A stretch of 64,000 nucleotides of DNA from V1-33 sp039795165 (GTDB lineage Bacteria > Verrucomicrobiota > Verrucomicrobiia > Verrucomicrobiales > V1-33): contig JBDKER010000006.1 in the NCBI GenBank assembly GCA_039795165.1, positions 91,335-155,334 of the forward strand, read 5' to 3'. Below the pieces are notes generated by a model. It did not search any database and was not told where the DNA came from. It was given only the letters and a program-made list of their open reading frames with translations. The translations under genes were made by a program, and so were the position numbers. Below, one piece after another: positions 1 through 8,761 of the stretch (the stretch's first letter is position 1; each line of letters begins with the position of its first letter).

Positions 1-504
1 GGATCGGATAACCAACTGCGCGAAGTCCAGCGCCAACTCCCCTCCGCCGTCGCCAACCTCTCGGTCATGGCCACCCTCGGCATCACCCCGGAAGGCGGCT
101 GCCACTTCCCTCCCGCCGGCTACGCAAACCTCGCAGCCACGGTCTTCCCACTCGTCCAGAAACTCCACTACAAGGCATCCCCGCCCCAGCCCCCGGAATC
201 GCCCAGCCTCGTCTCGGCCCGCTTCTCGTCTCCACAGCGGAATGCCATCACGCTCTCGTTCTCCCACCCCATCACATGGCAGGAAACCCTCGCGGAAGAC
301 TTCCTCATCGGTGACCAGCGCGGCCTCGTAACCTCAGGCCACACCAGCGGCACCACCCTCACCCTGCAGCTACGAGCCCCATCACAAGCCAGCACGATTT
401 CCTACCTCGACAGCGCCTCATGGAACCCTCAGCGGCTCCTCCGTTCCCCCCACGGCCCAGCCGCCCTCACCTTCCACCGCGTCCCCATCCTGCCGGCTCC
501 CTGA
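1..504 (+). CDS. C-terminal part of a SASA/SGNH-type carbohydrate esterase (5' truncated)
   Basis: The frame is open from the first base of the window, so the gene begins upstream and only its last 167 codons are seen. Residues about 14-55 resemble the end of a sialate O-acetylesterase-like (SASA, DUF303) domain. The segment GGCHFPPAGYANLA looks like the C-terminal catalytic His block (D/G-x-x-H) of SGNH hydrolases, followed by the last helix. A further ~100 residues form a probable beta-rich tail rich in Ser, Thr and Pro. Such enzymes usually deacetylate exported polysaccharides or sialic acids. The catalytic Ser block is outside the window, so the family call rests on the C-terminal motif alone. 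The gene ends 43 bases from the convergent gene that follows. Confidence 0.55.
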   Translation, partial: GSDNQLREVQRQLPSAVANLSVMATLGITPEGGCHFPPAGYANLAATVFPLVQKLHYKASPPQPPESPSLVSARFSSPQRNAITLSFSHPITWQETLAEDFLIGDQRGLVTSGHTSGTTLTLQLRAPSQASTISYLDSASWNPQRLLRSPHGPAALTFHRVPILPAP

Positions 505-547
505 TCCACCCGAGACTCGCCTGGACCACACGCCGCCCACCCATTCC

Positions 548-2032
548 TCAGGGCCCGAACCCCAGCCGGAAAAACCGACGCCCTTCCACGGGCTGCCGCA
601 GCACCGCCCGACCACCAAACACTTCCACCGGCCCAGACACGGCTTCCCAGACCCCAAGACCGGAGGAAGACTCCACCCGGTAACACAACCCGGCCCCCCA
701 ACTCCACCCCAGCCGCACTGTCCCCGGACCATCGTCTCGAATCGCCAGCCCAGCACCCGCCAGAGGCCCAGCCTCATAACTGTCAAAAACCGCCGCAGCC
801 GCCGCATTGGTCGGACTGAACACAATCAGCCCGGCCAATCCACTCTGCCACGCCGCATCCTCTGCCGCAATCACCGCCACCGGCTCGCCAGGCGACCCCA
901 GATCGTAAACCCGGCCAAGCAGCAGCGAACCCCGACCCGCAAATACCATCCGGTACCGCCGCCCGGGATCCAACGCCGCCAGCACGGTCCCCGCATTGAT
1001 CTTCTGCGGCGCTTCCCCACTCACCCGGTTGATCTCCAGATCGCCATCCCTCGTCTGAAAGGTCAGCGCATACCCATTGGTCGTCCCAGCCCCCAGATTG
1101 CTCACCCGCGCCAGCAGTCCCACCGACCCATCCGCCGCAGAATCAAACCCACCGAAATCACAGGCCACACAGAAGTCGCTCAGCACCTGACCAGTCCGCA
1201 CCCCACCCGCCCGCGCCGGCCCCATGACCCCAGGATCAGGTGTCGCCGCCGCCGCCACCCGCCACCCGCCATCCGGAAAACTGTAGCTGCCCACCCCCAC
1301 CGGATTCACCCGCGTCCAGCCAACGTCGTTCCCATCATTGAAATCATCCAGCGGCACCGGATCGCCCTCCGCCGCCTCATAGTTGTCAAAAACCCCCAAG
1401 ATCGCCGCATTGTCATCGCTGAAGGCCACCAGCCCGCAGGCCCCGCGCGCATACGTGAAATCTTCCACCACCCGCGAAGCCACCGGCACATCCAGATCCG
1501 ACGGGGCAAAAAGATGCGCCTCCAGAAAATTCCCCGCACCCGCAAACACCATCCGGTACCGCGTCCCCGCCACCGGCTGGAACTTCGCATAGCCACCAAT
1601 GTTCGACGGCTGCTCTCCCGTCACCCGCTCAATCCCCAGATCCCCATCCGCCACATTGAAGGTCGCCGCATACCCACTCAGCGTCCCCGGCCCTGCCCCG
1701 GACTGCACCCTCGCCAGAATCCCCACAGATAAATCAACCGACGCATCCCACTCAGGCAAATCCACCGCCACCCGGAACTTGTCGTAAACCACCCCCTGCC
1801 GCAGCGACCCCACCCGCGCCGGACCAAACGACCCAGGATCCAGCGACGGCGGACAACTCATCCGGTACACCCCGCCCACCACCGCAAAATTCCCGCTCCC
1901 CAGCGGATTGAACCTCGTCCAGCCAGCGTCGTTCCCATCATTGAAATCGTCACTCTGACCATACCCCGCAGGACACAGTCCGATCAGCGTTACCAGAAAA
2001 ACAGAGGGCAGCGGCAGGATTTTCAGCTTCAT
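548..2032 (-). CDS. Exported protein with two tandem beta-sandwich-like repeats
   Basis: About 494 residues. I start it at the Met of MKLKILPLPS, because this gives a clean signal peptide (basic start, hydrophobic core, cleavage near GYGQ); the frame stays open a further 25 codons upstream. The mature protein is a duplication. Each copy of about 190 residues opens with DDFNDGND-x-GWTR and later carries GYA-x-TF and YRMVFAG blocks, a pattern like concanavalin A-like lectin/LamG beta-sandwiches. The last ~60 residues contain YRVESSSGLG-W and end in FFRLGFGP, resembling short C-terminal modules common on secreted proteins of this group. No catalytic motif is visible, so binding or structural roles are more likely than enzymatic ones. 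The function is unknown. Confidence 0.75.
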   Translation of the reverse strand: MKLKILPLPSVFLVTLIGLCPAGYGQSDDFNDGNDAGWTRFNPLGSGNFAVVGGVYRMSCPPSLDPGSFGPARVGSLRQGVVYDKFRVAVDLPEWDASVDLSVGILARVQSGAGPGTLSGYAATFNVADGDLGIERVTGEQPSNIGGYAKFQPVAGTRYRMVFAGAGNFLEAHLFAPSDLDVPVASRVVEDFTYARGACGLVAFSDDNAAILGVFDNYEAAEGDPVPLDDFNDGNDVGWTRVNPVGVGSYSFPDGGWRVAAAATPDPGVMGPARAGGVRTGQVLSDFCVACDFGGFDSAADGSVGLLARVSNLGAGTTNGYALTFQTRDGDLEINRVSGEAPQKINAGTVLAALDPGRRYRMVFAGRGSLLLGRVYDLGSPGEPVAVIAAEDAAWQSGLAGLIVFSPTNAAAAAVFDSYEAGPLAGAGLAIRDDGPGTVRLGWSWGAGLCYRVESSSGLGVWEAVSGPVEVFGGRAVLRQPVEGRRFFRLGFGP

Positions 2033-2165
2033 GATACCATCAGGGTTGCCCCGCCATCCTGCAGGCCCACACCCGTCCCGTCCATCCTCGCAAACCCCAC
2101 CCCGCACCTCAGGTCAATTCCCGCACCTCCCTAGGATTTCCGCCGAAGCTAAGGACGCCACCCCT

Positions 2166-2846
2166 TCAGCACAAAACCCCCAGCGCCACCATCCTCCCAG
2201 TACAGCCCTTTTCCCGGCGATACGAGTAATACCGCTCAGGATCAGACGCATGCGTGCAGATCCCACAGTCGTGCACCGCCGCCGCATCGACCCCCGCCGC
2301 CACCGCGTCTTCCCGGATCCGTGCCGGAATGTCCATCTCAAACCACGGCGGCCGGATCGCCGGACCAATCTGCACCACCATCCTCCCGGGATCACAGCCA
2401 AACCGCTCCACCATCTCCCGGATCGCACCCCCCACAATGTTCCCCTCCGTGCTCTTCCTCCCGGAATGCAGCACGGCCAGCACCCGACTCGCCGGATCCA
2501 CCACCCACACCGGCGCACAGTCCGCCACATGAATCCCCAGCACCACCCCGCACTCGGCCGTGATCAATCCATCCACCCCAGCCACATGCCGCTCTCCCCC
2601 ACCACCCACCACCGCCACTTCCACCCCATGCACCTGCTCAGCGGTCACCAACGCCCCCTCCCCATACCCCATCCCACGTACCACAGCCTCATGCCACGGA
2701 GCCAACTCGGCCAGCACCCCAGCCTTGTCATACCCCTCCCCCACTCCCTTCACCCGACCCACAAACCCATGCCGCATCACCCCACCCAGCGCCGCCAGCG
2801 CCGCATACCGTTCCACCTGAACCCGCTCTCCATATCCCGTTTCCAT
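2166..2846 (-). CDS. pgeF: Laccase-domain purine nucleosidase/peptidoglycan-editing factor (YfiH/PgeF family)
   Basis: 226 residues, close to the usual 230-260. The three zinc-site blocks of the family are present: QVHG (His73), ADCAP (Cys110) and LHSG (His127), with the typical 17-residue Cys-His spacing. IGPAI and the late RYYSYRREKG-x-TGR block are also present. Family members are multicopper-oxidase-like adenosine deaminase/phosphorylases, and in E. coli PgeF prevents L-Ser misincorporation into peptidoglycan. Oddly, the usual HAGWRG motif reads HSGRKST, which removes the conserved Trp and shifts the Arg. The gene is divergent from nuoD across a 178-base region that holds a CRP-type palindrome. 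The family call is firm; the exact substrate is not. Confidence 0.85.
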   Translation of the reverse strand: METGYGERVQVERYAALAALGGVMRHGFVGRVKGVGEGYDKAGVLAELAPWHEAVVRGMGYGEGALVTAEQVHGVEVAVVGGGGERHVAGVDGLITAECGVVLGIHVADCAPVWVVDPASRVLAVLHSGRKSTEGNIVGGAIREMVERFGCDPGRMVVQIGPAIRPPWFEMDIPARIREDAVAAGVDAAAVHDCGICTHASDPERYYSYRREKGCTGRMVALGVLC

Positions 2847-2918
2847 CCGCCACCCCTTTCATCAACCGACCCAAGCCCGCCAGCGCAAATCCCGCCAGCC
2901 AACCCGAATCTCCAAGGC

Positions 2919-2936
2919 TTGTGAAATATTTCACAA
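2919..2936. promoter_or_regulatory. Perfect 18-bp CRP/FNR-type palindrome between pgeF and nuoD
   Basis: TTGTGAAATATTTCACAA is a perfect inverted repeat and matches the E. coli CRP consensus TGTGA-N6-TCACA in all ten defined bases. It lies in an AT-rich patch within very GC-rich DNA. Its centre is about 50 bases upstream of the start expected from the promoter-like boxes at 2944-2971, a position typical of activator sites. It is 83 bases upstream of the pgeF start on the other strand, so it could serve either gene. The binding protein is inferred, not shown. Confidence 0.6.
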
Positions 2937-2943
2937 ATTCGTC

Positions 2944-2971
2944 TTGCCGCTCCCCGACCCGACCGTAGCTT
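2944..2971 (+). promoter_or_regulatory. Candidate sigma-70-type promoter of nuoD
   Basis: TTGCCG at 2944-2949 and TAGCTT at 2966-2971 are separated by 16 bases. These match the -35 box at 4 of 6 and the -10 box at 3 of 6 positions. Transcription would begin near 2978, giving a leader of about 47 bases before nuoD. The weak boxes fit a promoter helped by an activator bound to the palindrome just upstream. Confidence 0.35.
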
Positions 2972-3024
2972 GCTCAAATGCCCATTCCCGGGCTTCCCAA
3001 TCTCTTCAGTTCCTCTGATTTCCT

Positions 3025-4284
3025 ATGAGCAAGACGGTGCGTGAAATCGAAGCCCCCGACATGGCCGCCAGAGCCGCCCAGCACGTCGAGGAATACCAGC
3101 AGACCGCCACCGACATGATCGGCGAAAAACTGGTCATCAACATGGGCCCATCCCACCCGGCCACCCACGGCGTCCTCCGCCTCGTCCTCGAACTGGACGG
3201 CGAAATCATCTCCAAGGCCATCCCCGATGTCGGCTACCTCCACCGCGGAGACGAAAAAATCGCGGAAAACATGCACTACAATCAGTTCGTGCCCTACACG
3301 GACCGACTCGATTACCTCGCCCCCCTCGCCAATAACGTGGCCTACGCCATGACAGTCGAGAAACTCATGGGCTGGGAACTCCCGCCCCGCGGCCAGGCCA
3401 TCCGCCTCATCTGCTGCGAACTCGCCCGCCTCTCAGCCCACCTGCTCGGCATGGGCGTTTTCGCCATGGACTGCGGTGCCATGACCGTCTTCCTCTACAC
3501 CTTCACCGAACGCGAGAAGATCTACAACCTCTGCGAACAACTCACCGGAGCCCGCTTCACCACATCCTACACCCGCGTCGGAGGCCAAACCCGCGACGTC
3601 TCCCCGGAATTCCTCGCCAACCTCTCGAAATTCCTCGACGAACTCCCCGCCCAGATCGACGAAATCGACCAGCTCCTCACCCGGAACAAAATCTTCCTCG
3701 ACCGCACCAAGGACATCGGCATCATCCCGCGCGACCGCGCCATCGCCTACGGCATCACCGGTCCAAACCTCCGCGCCTCAGGCGTCGATTACGACCTCCG
3801 CAAGGCCCATCCCTACCTCGGGTACGAACAGTACGATTTCGATGTCCCCCTCGGCAGCGTGGGCGACTGCTTCGACCGCTACCTCGTCCGCCTCGAGGAA
3901 ATGCGCCAGAGCCACAAGATCCTCCGCCAAGCCATCTCCCGGCTACCAGACGGCCCCATCAATGTCGCCGATGCCAAAGGCCTCCTCCCAAAGAAGGAGA
4001 ATGTCCTCATGAAAATGGAGGAACTCATCCACCACTTCATCGTCGCTACCCAAAGCGTCGACGCCCCGCCAGGAGAGGTCTACTTCGGTCACGAAAACCC
4101 CAAGGGCGAACTCGGCTTCTACCTCTGCAGTAAAGGCGGCGGCGTGCCCTACCGCCTCAAAATCCGCAGCCCATCCTTCGTCAACCTCTCCGTCGTCCCG
4201 GAAATCCTCCCCGGCCACATGGTCAGCGATGTCCCCGCCATCCTCGGATCCCTCGACTTCGTCATGGGCGAATGCGACCGCTGA
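3025..4284 (+). CDS. nuoD: NADH-quinone oxidoreductase subunit D (complex I, 49-kDa type)
   Basis: 419 residues, near the usual 390-420. Early family blocks are intact: INMGPSHPATHG (residues about 39-50, including the His of the quinone site), DVGYLHRGDEKIAE and YLAPLANNVAYA. The C-terminus ends in DFVMGECDR, the expected last helix of NuoD. NuoD lines the quinone-reducing chamber of the peripheral arm, at the cytoplasmic face of the membrane. It is a separate subunit, not a NuoCD fusion. Unusually, no other nuo gene lies nearby: pgeF is divergent upstream and ilvD follows 51 bases downstream. The start has no Shine-Dalgarno sequence; the upstream sequence is pyrimidine-rich. Confidence 0.95.
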   Translation: MSKTVREIEAPDMAARAAQHVEEYQQTATDMIGEKLVINMGPSHPATHGVLRLVLELDGEIISKAIPDVGYLHRGDEKIAENMHYNQFVPYTDRLDYLAPLANNVAYAMTVEKLMGWELPPRGQAIRLICCELARLSAHLLGMGVFAMDCGAMTVFLYTFTEREKIYNLCEQLTGARFTTSYTRVGGQTRDVSPEFLANLSKFLDELPAQIDEIDQLLTRNKIFLDRTKDIGIIPRDRAIAYGITGPNLRASGVDYDLRKAHPYLGYEQYDFDVPLGSVGDCFDRYLVRLEEMRQSHKILRQAISRLPDGPINVADAKGLLPKKENVLMKMEELIHHFIVATQSVDAPPGEVYFGHENPKGELGFYLCSKGGGVPYRLKIRSPSFVNLSVVPEILPGHMVSDVPAILGSLDFVMGECDR

Positions 4285-4335
4285 CCCGCATGCACCACCC
4301 TTTCTGATTTCCCCCACCCAGCCTCCACCCCGTTC

Positions 4336-6051
4336 ATGAGTTCCCGGAAAAAATCTTCCGCCCCAGCCACCCCCGCCGCGCGCGCCTTCTCAAGCCAGCT
4401 CGTCGATGGCCCGGAACGCGCCGCCAGCCGCGCCATGCTCCACGCCGTCGGCTTCCAGCGCTCCGACTTCCGCAAAAGCCAGGTCGGCATCGCCAGCACA
4501 TGGAGCCAGGTCACCCCCTGCAACATCCATATCGATAAACTCGCCCTCGAATCAGCCAAGGGCGTCGACGCAGCCGGCGGCAAAAGCGTCATCTTCAATA
4601 CCATCACCATCTCGGACGGCATCAGCATGGGCACCGAAGGCATGAAATACAGCCTCGTCTCCCGCGAAGTCATCGCCGATTCCATCGAAACCGTCGCCGG
4701 CTGCGAAATGTTCGACGGCCTCGTCACCATCGGCGGCTGCGACAAGAACATGCCTGCCTGCGTCATGGCGATGGCACGCCTCAACCGCCCCTCCGTCTTC
4801 GTCTACGGCGGCACCATCAAACCAGGCTGCCACGACGGCCGCGACGTCGACATCGTCAGCGTCTTCGAAGCCGTCGGCCAGCACGCCAGCGGCAAAATCT
4901 CGGACGACACCCTCGCTGACATCGAACAGTGCTCCATCCCCGGCCCCGGCTCCTGCGGCGGCATGTACACGGCCAATACCATGGCCAGTGCCATCGAAGC
5001 CCTCGGCCTCTCGCTGCCCAATTCCTCGGCCCAGGCAGCCGTGAGCGACGAGAAAATGATGGATTGCTTCGACGCAGGTGCCGCTGTCATGCACCTCCTC
5101 CAACGCGGCATCCGCCCGTCGGATATCCTCTGCCGCGAATCCTTCCTCAATGCCATCACGGTCATCACAGCCCTCGGCGGCAGCACCAACGCGGTCCTCC
5201 ACCTCCCCGCCATGGCCAAGGCTGCTGGCGTCAAACTCTCCATCGACGACTTCCAGAAAATCGGTGCCCGCACCCCGGTCGTCGCCGACCTCAAACCCAG
5301 CGGTAAATACGTCATGTGGGAACTCGTCCGCATCGGCGGCACCCTCCCACTCATGAAAATGCTGCTCGATGCCAAACTCCTCGACGGCAATGTCATGACG
5401 GTGACCGGCAAAACGCTGGCCCAGAACCTCGCGAAGGTGAAACCCTACCCGAAAGGCCAAGACGTCATCCGCCCGCTCTCCAATCCCATCAAGAAGGAAG
5501 GTCACCTCGCCATCCTCTACGGAAATCTCGCCCCCGGAGGAGCCGTCGGCAAAATCAGCGGCAAGGAAGGCAACCGCTTCTCAGGCAAAGCCCGCGTCTT
5601 CGATAGCGAAGAAGCCGCCATGCAGGCCATCACCAACCGGAAAATCAAGGCAGGCGATGTCATCGTCATCCGCATGGAAGGCCCCAAAGGCGGCCCCGGC
5701 ATGCGCGAAATGCTCGGCCCCACCTCGGCAGTCATGGGCATGGGCCTCGGCAAGGAAGTCGCTCTCATCACCGATGGTCGCTTCAGCGGCGGTAGCCACG
5801 GCTTCGTCGTCGGCCACATCACCCCGGAAGCCTTCTCAGGCGGTCCCATCGCCATCGTCCGCAATGGCGATCCCATCACCATCGACGCCGTCAAACGCAC
5901 CATCTCCCTCGATATCCCCGCAAAGGAAATCAAGGACCGGCTCGCACGCTGGAAACAGCCGAAACCTCGCTACACCCGCGGCGTTCTCGCCAAGTTTGCC
6001 CGACTCGTCTCCACCGCCTCGGAAGGAGCCGTCACGGACGAATCGCTCTGA
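4336..6051 (+). CDS. ilvD: Dihydroxy-acid dehydratase
   Basis: 571 residues, full length for the family. The enzyme dehydrates 2,3-dihydroxy-isovalerate and -methylvalerate in valine, isoleucine and leucine synthesis. The iron-sulfur ligand positions are visible: Cys62 in TPCNIHID, Cys135 in GGCDKNMPAC and Cys207 in GPGSCGGMYTANTM. The three-Cys pattern fits an IlvD/Edd-family cluster. The C-terminal half keeps EGPKGGPGMREM and TDGRFSGG, which include the catalytic Ser region. It follows nuoD closely on the same strand and may be co-transcribed. The BCAA aminotransferase ilvE is in the same window at about 31.5 kb but not in the same operon. Confidence 0.96.
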   Translation: MSSRKKSSAPATPAARAFSSQLVDGPERAASRAMLHAVGFQRSDFRKSQVGIASTWSQVTPCNIHIDKLALESAKGVDAAGGKSVIFNTITISDGISMGTEGMKYSLVSREVIADSIETVAGCEMFDGLVTIGGCDKNMPACVMAMARLNRPSVFVYGGTIKPGCHDGRDVDIVSVFEAVGQHASGKISDDTLADIEQCSIPGPGSCGGMYTANTMASAIEALGLSLPNSSAQAAVSDEKMMDCFDAGAAVMHLLQRGIRPSDILCRESFLNAITVITALGGSTNAVLHLPAMAKAAGVKLSIDDFQKIGARTPVVADLKPSGKYVMWELVRIGGTLPLMKMLLDAKLLDGNVMTVTGKTLAQNLAKVKPYPKGQDVIRPLSNPIKKEGHLAILYGNLAPGGAVGKISGKEGNRFSGKARVFDSEEAAMQAITNRKIKAGDVIVIRMEGPKGGPGMREMLGPTSAVMGMGLGKEVALITDGRFSGGSHGFVVGHITPEAFSGGPIAIVRNGDPITIDAVKRTISLDIPAKEIKDRLARWKQPKPRYTRGVLAKFARLVSTASEGAVTDESL

Positions 6052-6097
6052 CCACCCCATCCCGCGGTCACCCCGCCGGGCCCCCAAGGAAGGAACG

Positions 6098-8734
6098 ATG
6101 CGCCGCGCTGGCTCCCACCCCACCGCCCACCTCACCCGTTCCTGCCCCATGCCGCCCGCCGCTCCCCGCAATCGTCCCCGGCACGGTCTCTTCACCGGAG
6201 CAACTGCGTGCCTCGCCGCCGCTGCAGCCCTGCTGCCACTCTCGGCCCACGCCCAGAACCGCACGTCCAGTCAACCAAAACCAGCATCCGCCGCCCTCGA
6301 TACCCGTCCCGCCGCCCAGGCCATCCGCGACAAACTCCCAGACGTGGCCGCCGCCCGGCTCCAGAAACTCCTCGCCACCCCCGCCGCCACCCGCAACCCG
6401 CAGCCAACTGCCCGACTCCTCCTCTGCGAGGCCCTCGTGCGCTCGGGCAAACACGCGGACGCCATCCGCGAAGCCGCCCACCGCGACCTCGCCAGCCTCC
6501 CGGAAGCCACCTTCTGGAAAGCCTCTGCCCTAGCCGGACTCGGACGCTGGAACGACGCCCTCGCCGCCTTCTCCGCCCTCCCGGATCCCTCCACCGGGAA
6601 GGATTTCCCCTTCGCCACGGAAGCTGCCTTCAGCCGGGCCTCCATCATGGCAGCAGCAGGCGACCACGCCCGCGCCCTCACCACCCTCGCCCCTTTCCTC
6701 TCTTCCGACCAGCCATCCACCGCCAGCCGGGCCCGCCTCTGGTCAGCCGAATTCCAGTTCCTCGCCAACCACCCATCGGAAGCCGCCGCCCTCCTCGAAC
6801 CACTGACGGACCCGCCCGCCGCCCTCCTGCCCCACGTCCGCTACCTCAAGGGCCGCATCGCCCTCGCCCTCGGTAAACCTGAAGACGCCCTCGCCCTCCT
6901 GGAACCCCTCACCTCCCCCACCGGCGGAGCCCCGCAGAAATTCCAGCACGCCGCCGCCCTCGGCATGGCCCGCGCCCTCGCCGCCACAAATCAGCAGGAC
7001 GCCGCACTCGCCACCCTCGAAAAACTCATCGGCCTCTCCCCGGCACCAGACCGATCCCTCCTCGCCGCGGCCTTCGACGAATTCTCCCGCCTCAACCAGC
7101 CCCCGCGCGAGGAAGCGGACAGCTTCCTCCGCAGCTGGGCAGCCTCGGACCAACCGGACCTCCGCTCGCTGGCCCGACTCGCTCAGGCGGAAGCCCTCGA
7201 GACAGCCGGTAAACCAGCCGAGGCCCTCGCCATCTGCCGCGAACTGACTTCCTCCAACCAGGGCAGCGAACTCCTCCCGTTCCTCATCCTCAAGGAAGCC
7301 AAGGCGGCCCTCGCCGCCGGTGACCGCGCCGCCGCCACCCGCACGCTCACCACCCTCGAACCCCTCGCCGCCACCCCCGTCCTGCGCGCATGGTGCGCAT
7401 GGCTCAAGGGCGTCACCGCCTACGAGGAAAATGACTTCAAAAAAGCCGCTGCCGCCTTCTCCACCGCCGCACGCAATGCCCCGGAAGCAGATGCCCAGGC
7501 CGCCGCCGCATGGAATGCTGCCATCGCCGAACTCCGCACCGGCGCCCTCAACCCGGCCAGCCCACTCGACCTCCTCAGCTCGCTCAATACCCCCGCCGCC
7601 CGCACGGCCGCCACGGACTTCACCCTCGAACGCGCTCTCTACCTCGCCGCCACAGACCAGCCCGGTGCACGCGAATCCCTCGAAGCCTTCCTCGCCACCG
7701 CCCCGAACCACCCGCGCCACTTCGAAGCCCTCGCCGCCCTCACCGAACTCTGCCTCGCCGCTTCCCCCCCGGACGCCACCGAAGCCTCCCGTCATGCGAG
7801 GGCCGCCAGCGCCGCCGCCCAGTCTCCGGATCAGAAGGAAACAGCCGCATGGCTCGAAGTCCTCGCCACCGGTGCCGCCAGCGGAGACGACGCCCTCGCC
7901 TCCACCGCCACCGCTTTCTTCACTTCCTTCCCGGAATCCCAGCGCCGCAGCCCCCTCCGCATGCGACTCGGCGAAATGTTCTACCGCCGCCAGAACTTCG
8001 CCGCCGCCCGCCAGGCATTCGAAACCATCGCCCGCGACGACCCCGCCCACCCACTCGCCGAAGCCGCCCTCTTCTGGGCCGGCAAAGCCTCCCTCCTCTC
8101 CCTCGGCCAGAAATCGGAAAACGATGCCGTAACGCTCTGGGAGGAAGTCTACCGCCGCAACGGCCCGCTCAGACTCGAAGCCCGACTCCAAGTCGCGCTC
8201 GTCAGCCAGCGCCGCAGCGATTTCCCCGCCGCCCTCCAGTACCTCAACGGAATCCTCGCCTCCACCCCTCCCCCGGAACCCGCCGTCCGCTGGCAGTGCC
8301 TCTGCCTCAAAGGCGAAATCCTCACCGCCCAGGCAGCCGGCCCCGGCCAGATCCGCGAAGCCCTCGCCGCTTTCGACAGCGTCAGCACAGACCCCGCCGC
8401 CCCCACCCCCTGGAAACACGAAGCCCTCGTCCGCAAAGGCGCCTGCCTCGAACAACTCAAGCGCACCACCGACGCCCTCGACGCGTACCACGAAGTCGTT
8501 TCCTCACCGCCCGCAAAGGAAGGCCCGGACGAATACTGGTTCCACCGCGCCGGCGAAAAGGCCCTCCGCCTCCTCGAATCGACCGGAAAATACGAAGAAG
8601 CCGTTGAGATGGCCCGAAAGCTGTCTCAGGCTCCCGGCCCGCGCGGCCGCGCGGCCGGAAATCTCGTCAGCCAGCTCGCCCTCAAATACGGAATCTGGCT
8701 CGAGAATGCCCCGGCCACCCCAGCGCCCCCCTGA
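6098..8734 (+). CDS. Large exported TPR-repeat protein
   Basis: About 878 residues. I place the start at the ATG preceded by AAGGAAGG, one of the few clear Shine-Dalgarno sequences in the window. An in-frame ATG at 6149 would give a shorter signal peptide. The hydrophobic segment ATACLAAAAALLPLSAHAQ is a signal peptide with cleavage after AHA. The rest is almost entirely alanine- and leucine-rich helical pairs of the TPR type, for example RRQNFAAARQAFETIARDDP and DDALASTATAFF. This looks like a periplasmic protein-interaction scaffold, similar to YbgF/BamD-like or PEP-CTERM-associated TPR proteins. No enzyme motif is seen. The open frame runs upstream into ilvD, but that stretch is out-of-frame ilvD sequence. 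Confidence 0.85.
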   Translation: MRRAGSHPTAHLTRSCPMPPAAPRNRPRHGLFTGATACLAAAAALLPLSAHAQNRTSSQPKPASAALDTRPAAQAIRDKLPDVAAARLQKLLATPAATRNPQPTARLLLCEALVRSGKHADAIREAAHRDLASLPEATFWKASALAGLGRWNDALAAFSALPDPSTGKDFPFATEAAFSRASIMAAAGDHARALTTLAPFLSSDQPSTASRARLWSAEFQFLANHPSEAAALLEPLTDPPAALLPHVRYLKGRIALALGKPEDALALLEPLTSPTGGAPQKFQHAAALGMARALAATNQQDAALATLEKLIGLSPAPDRSLLAAAFDEFSRLNQPPREEADSFLRSWAASDQPDLRSLARLAQAEALETAGKPAEALAICRELTSSNQGSELLPFLILKEAKAALAAGDRAAATRTLTTLEPLAATPVLRAWCAWLKGVTAYEENDFKKAAAAFSTAARNAPEADAQAAAAWNAAIAELRTGALNPASPLDLLSSLNTPAARTAATDFTLERALYLAATDQPGARESLEAFLATAPNHPRHFEALAALTELCLAASPPDATEASRHARAASAAAQSPDQKETAAWLEVLATGAASGDDALASTATAFFTSFPESQRRSPLRMRLGEMFYRRQNFAAARQAFETIARDDPAHPLAEAALFWAGKASLLSLGQKSENDAVTLWEEVYRRNGPLRLEARLQVALVSQRRSDFPAALQYLNGILASTPPPEPAVRWQCLCLKGEILTAQAAGPGQIREALAAFDSVSTDPAAPTPWKHEALVRKGACLEQLKRTTDALDAYHEVVSSPPAKEGPDEYWFHRAGEKALRLLESTGKYEEAVEMARKLSQAPGPRGRAAGNLVSQLALKYGIWLENAPATPAPP

Positions 8735-8761
8735 GCCCATTCTCCATCCGCTCCCTTTCCC

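Noticed and set aside
5657..6097. Open frame joining the TPR gene to the end of ilvD
   Set aside because: It is an out-of-frame reading of ilvD; the real start with a Shine-Dalgarno sequence is at 6098.
6743..8491. Minus-strand 582-residue frame opposite the TPR gene
   Set aside because: It is Gly/Glu-rich with no motif, and is antisense to the better-supported TPR gene.
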